The translations under genes were made by a program, and so were the position numbers. Positions 61,282 through 64,000 of a stretch of 64,000 bases of DNA are shown here, piece by piece. Numbering within the stretch: position 1 is the stretch's first letter; each line of letters starts with the position of its first letter. The notes below the pieces were generated by a model. That model worked only from the letters and a program-made list of their open reading frames with translations, was not told the DNA's origin and did not search any database. This DNA is from Alphaproteobacteria bacterium (lineage in GTDB: Bacteria > Pseudomonadota > Alphaproteobacteria > Rhodobacterales > Rhodobacteraceae), in contig JAAAPD010000033.1 of the NCBI GenBank assembly GCA_009908505.1, positions 1 through 64,000 on the forward strand. The letters run 5' to 3'.

Positions 61282-62600
61282 ACCTTCGGCTTCACCTGCA
61301 TCAGGCGCATCACATCGGCCATTTCCGGCCCGCGATCCATGCCGGTGACGGCCCGGCGCAACGGCATGAAAAGCCCCTTGCCCTTGCGGCCGGTGGCTTC
61401 CTTGACGGCATTGGTCCACTCGCCCCAAGTGTCGGCGGTGTAGGGCGGCTCGCCCAGCAGGCCGAGCGCGGTATCGATGAATTCGGCGTCCTCGGCGGCG
61501 ACCTTGGGATTGCCGCCCTCGTAGAACAACTGCCACCACTCGGCCATGTCGTCGAGCGTGTCGATGTTCTCACGCACCACGTCCCAGAACACCTCGGCCA
61601 GCTCGTCCGGCACGCCCAGTTCGCGCACGCGTGTCTCGACCTCGGCGAAGGGGCGGGCGGCCAGCCAGCGATGGGTCAGCGGCTCGAGGTCGTCGCTGTA
61701 GAACTTGGTGGGCGCGCTGCCGAACTTGGACAGGTCAAAGCCCGCGACGACCTCGTCGATGCTCTCGCGCAGCTCCACCGGGTCGGACGATCCCAGCCGC
61801 GCCATCAGCGAATTGACCGCCATCCCGGCGATGCCCCGCGCCCGCAGGTCGCGCAGCGCCAGCGTGCCCAGGCGCTTCGACAGCGCCTCACCCTGGGGCC
61901 CGGTCAACAGCGAATGATGCGCGAAATTGGGCACCGTGCCGCCCAGCGCCTGGATCATCTGGATCTGGGTGGCGGTGTTGGTCACGTGGTCCGACCCGCG
62001 CACCACGTCGGTGATGCCCATTTCCGTATCATCCACGACCGAGGCCAGGGTATAGAGCACCAGCCCATCCCCCCGGATCAGAACCGGGTCGCTGACGCTC
62101 GCCGCATCAATGGAAATGTCGCCCAGGATGCCGTCGGTCCATTCGATCCGTTCATGATTCAGCTTGAATCGCCAATGGCCCGCGCGCCCCTCGTCGCGAT
62201 AGGCCTGCTTTTGGTCCTCGGTCAGGTCCAGCGCGGACCGGTCATAGACCGGCGGTCGGCCCATGTTCAGCTGTTTCTTGCGCTTGAGGTCCAGCTCGCC
62301 CGGGGTTTCGAAACATTCGTAAAGGCGGTCCATCTCGATCAGCTTCGCCTTGGCGGCAGTGTAGCGGTCCAGGCGTTCCGACTGGCGTTCCACCCGATCC
62401 CATGTCAGGCCCAGCCAGGTCAGGTCCTCCTTGATGGCCTCGACATAGTCCTCTTTCGACCGCTCGGGGTCGGTGTCGTCGATGCGCAGGATGAATTCGC
62501 CCCCGGCCTGTCGCGCGATGCAATAGTTGAACAGCGCGGCACGCAGGTTGCCGATATGCAGGTAGCCGGTCGGTGACGGGGCGAAACGGGTGGTGGTCAT
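61278..62600 (-). CDS. gltX: Glutamate--tRNA ligase
   Basis: 440 residues. RFAPSPTGYLHIGNLRAALF at the N-terminus carries the HIGH motif, and GEALSKRLGTLALRDL near 235 the KMSKS-type LSKR. It is about 25-50 residues shorter than the common enzyme, in line with the second GltX (GltX2) that many alphaproteobacteria have, so it may charge tRNA-Glu or tRNA-Gln selectively. It is cytosolic and needs ATP. Confidence 0.92.
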   Translation of the reverse strand: MTTTRFAPSPTGYLHIGNLRAALFNYCIARQAGGEFILRIDDTDPERSKEDYVEAIKEDLTWLGLTWDRVERQSERLDRYTAAKAKLIEMDRLYECFETPGELDLKRKKQLNMGRPPVYDRSALDLTEDQKQAYRDEGRAGHWRFKLNHERIEWTDGILGDISIDAASVSDPVLIRGDGLVLYTLASVVDDTEMGITDVVRGSDHVTNTATQIQMIQALGGTVPNFAHHSLLTGPQGEALSKRLGTLALRDLRARGIAGMAVNSLMARLGSSDPVELRESIDEVVAGFDLSKFGSAPTKFYSDDLEPLTHRWLAARPFAEVETRVRELGVPDELAEVFWDVVRENIDTLDDMAEWWQLFYEGGNPKVAAEDAEFIDTALGLLGEPPYTADTWGEWTNAVKEATGRKGKGLFMPLRRAVTGMDRGPEMADVMRLMQVKPKV

Positions 62601-62662
62601 GGGGCTCTCCTATTCCGGCGCAGGCTCTTTCACAGCCGCGCGGAATTGTCCATATCGGGGGC

Positions 62663-63055
62663 ATGGAAACGCCCAGCCTGGACCGGATCGAACAGATCGC
62701 CCGCGAGACCGTCGCCGCCCTGCCCGCGCCGTTTGCCGGGCTGGCCAGCGACGTGGCGATCCAGGCCGTGGACTGGTTGCCCGACCACCTGCTTGACCCC
62801 GGCGATGACCCCCAGGCCCAGCGCGAAGAGATCACCGGCATGTATGAGGGTATCCCGCTGACCGAGAAATCCAGCTACGACCAGCCCCACGGCCCGGATA
62901 TCGTCTGGCTGTTCCGCCAGCCGATCCTGATGGAGCTGGACGACCGCGACGTGACCCTGGACACGCTGGTCGCCCATGTGACGATCCACGAATTCGCGCA
63001 TCATTTCGGCTGGTCCGATGCCGATATCGCCACCATCGACCGCTGGTGGGAGTGA
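62663..63055 (+). CDS. Small zincin-like metallopeptidase family protein
   Basis: 130 residues from ATG 62663. HVTIHEFAHHFGWSDADI near residue 106 contains HExxH followed by HxxG-x-x-D, characteristic of the DUF1025/acpMMP family of minimal zincins. No signal peptide, cytosolic. Substrate unknown. It is divergent from gltX with a 62-base gap. Confidence 0.9.
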   Translation: METPSLDRIEQIARETVAALPAPFAGLASDVAIQAVDWLPDHLLDPGDDPQAQREEITGMYEGIPLTEKSSYDQPHGPDIVWLFRQPILMELDDRDVTLDTLVAHVTIHEFAHHFGWSDADIATIDRWWE

Positions 63056-63220
63056 GCACCGATCCGGGGCGCAGCCCAGCCGATGCGCCGCGCCGGCGCC
63101 CCACGGGCGCGCGGCAAGGCGATCCTGTGCAACCATGCAGATCACATCTGCGGCATTGGCCAAGTCAGGGCCGGCAACCGGCGCTATTCTTGATCCCACG
63201 ACCCAACAGGGAGATAGACC

Positions 63221-64000
63221 ATGAAACTGACACGACGCCAAGCCATGGCAGGCACCGCTGCCCTGCCCTTCGCCACCACGCTCGCGGGCACGGCCCGGGC
63301 CCAGGCCCCGGCCACCAGCCTGCCCCGGTTCCGGGATTTCACCTTGGGGGATTTCAAGGTCACGACCCTTCTGGCCGGCTCGCGCCCGGTCGAGAACCCG
63401 CAAGGCATCTTCGGCATGAATGTCTCGGAAGAGGCGTTCGCCGAGGCGAGCGCCGCGAATTTCATCCCCACGGACATGGCACAATTCTTCTTCACCCCGA
63501 CGGTCGTGAACACCGGCAGCGAGGTGATCCTTTTCGACGCGGGCCTGTCCCCGGCCAGCACTGCCGACGCGCTGTCCGCCGCAGGCTATGCACCCGGCGA
63601 CATCACCCATGTCGTGCTGACCCATATGCATGGCGACCATATCGGCGGGCTGTCCGATGACGGCGGCGCCGAGACATTCTCGAACGCCGCCTATGTCACG
63701 GGCCAGGTCGAATACGATGCATGGGCCGCGATGGAGAATGACGGCTTCGAGGCCAAGGTGCGCCCGCTGGCCGACAAGATGTCCTTCCTGGGCGACGGCG
63801 ACAGCGTGCGCTCGGGCATCACCGCCATGGCGGCCTTCGGACACACGCCGGGCCACATGGCCTACATGCTGGAATCAAACGGTGAACAACTGATGCTGAT
63901 GGCGGACACGGCCAACCACTATGTCTGGTCGCTGGCCTATCCCGACTGGGAAGTGCGCTTCGATGCCGACAAGGCCGCCGCCGCCGAAACCCGGCGCCGC
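63221..64000 (+). CDS. Tat-exported metallo-beta-lactamase-fold hydrolase (C-terminus beyond window)
   Basis: 260 codons visible, open at the window end. The N-terminus MKLTRRQAMAGTAALPFATT is a twin-arginine signal, cut near ARA-QAP. The zinc motif HMHGDHIGGL near residue 135 is HxHxDH, with further ligands His in GHTPGHM near 210 and Asp in MADTANHY near 228. It is a periplasmic MBL-fold hydrolase of the quorum-lactonase/PqsE-like broad class; the substrate is unknown. A 165-base gap upstream holds no other gene. Confidence 0.93.
   Translation, partial: MKLTRRQAMAGTAALPFATTLAGTARAQAPATSLPRFRDFTLGDFKVTTLLAGSRPVENPQGIFGMNVSEEAFAEASAANFIPTDMAQFFFTPTVVNTGSEVILFDAGLSPASTADALSAAGYAPGDITHVVLTHMHGDHIGGLSDDGGAETFSNAAYVTGQVEYDAWAAMENDGFEAKVRPLADKMSFLGDGDSVRSGITAMAAFGHTPGHMAYMLESNGEQLMLMADTANHYVWSLAYPDWEVRFDADKAAAAETRRR

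Overview
The window looks like chromosomal DNA of a marine-type alphaproteobacterium of the family Rhodobacteraceae (Roseobacter group). Supporting signs are the very high GC content, a sucC-sucD-sucA-sucB-lpd operon with small ORFs between its genes, a class I lysyl-tRNA synthetase, a FYDLN-acid (TIGR02300) protein, DUF1127, DUF4864 and many ABC sugar transporters. No genus can be named from sequence reading alone. There is no rRNA, insertion sequence, integrase, phage gene or CRISPR array; the only RNA gene seen is one tRNA-Ala(GGC).

Region 1 (1-16.2 kb) is central metabolism. A sulfite-exporter-like permease (cut by the window edge) is followed by malate dehydrogenase, a secreted protein of unknown function behind a promoter covered by two tandem palindromes, and a ~10 kb TCA-cycle operon: sucC, a methyltransferase, a 50-codon ORF, sucD, a 61-codon membrane ORF, sucA, sucB, an AT-richer orphan membrane ORF, a MAPEG protein and lpd, ending in a strong terminator. 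Two copies of the palindrome TGTGATCACA lie 20 bp apart upstream of sucC. A third, exact copy lies just upstream of a GntR/FCD regulator gene at 15.0 kb. This suggests that the regulator controls both itself and the succinyl-CoA/2-oxoglutarate operon.

Region 2 (16.3-43.2 kb), starting just after the tRNA, is a carbohydrate-use region of three complete ABC sugar importers, each with its own regulator and recognisable operator: (a) a LacI regulator, transporter and five-bladed-propeller glycosidase (16.6-23.0 kb); (b) an AglR-like LacI regulator and ATPase divergent from a GH13 alpha-glucosidase and a MalEFG-like transporter (23.1-30.7 kb); (c) an IclR regulator and ATPase divergent from a transporter, GH4 and GH42 galactosidases and a De Ley-Doudoroff galactose pathway (dehydrogenase, IlvD/Edd dehydratase, KDGal kinase, KDPGal aldolase; 30.7-43.2 kb). 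Pathway (c) would turn alpha- and beta-galactosides into pyruvate and glyceraldehyde-3-phosphate, which can feed the TCA genes of region 1. All three binding-protein genes are followed by a strong GC hairpin before the first permease gene.

Region 3 (43.3-64 kb) is mostly housekeeping: DUF1127, a parallel beta-helix protein, DUF4864, lysK, a TerB-like protein, PBP4-type dacB, nadD, a GGDEF/EAL protein, ettA, two cspA-type genes flanking thioredoxin 2 (with an AT-rich palindromic operator), dodecin, the tesA/ybbA/ybbP-type divergent cluster, a ChaC-like cyclotransferase, gltX, a small metallopeptidase and a Tat-exported metallo-beta-lactamase-fold protein cut by the window end.
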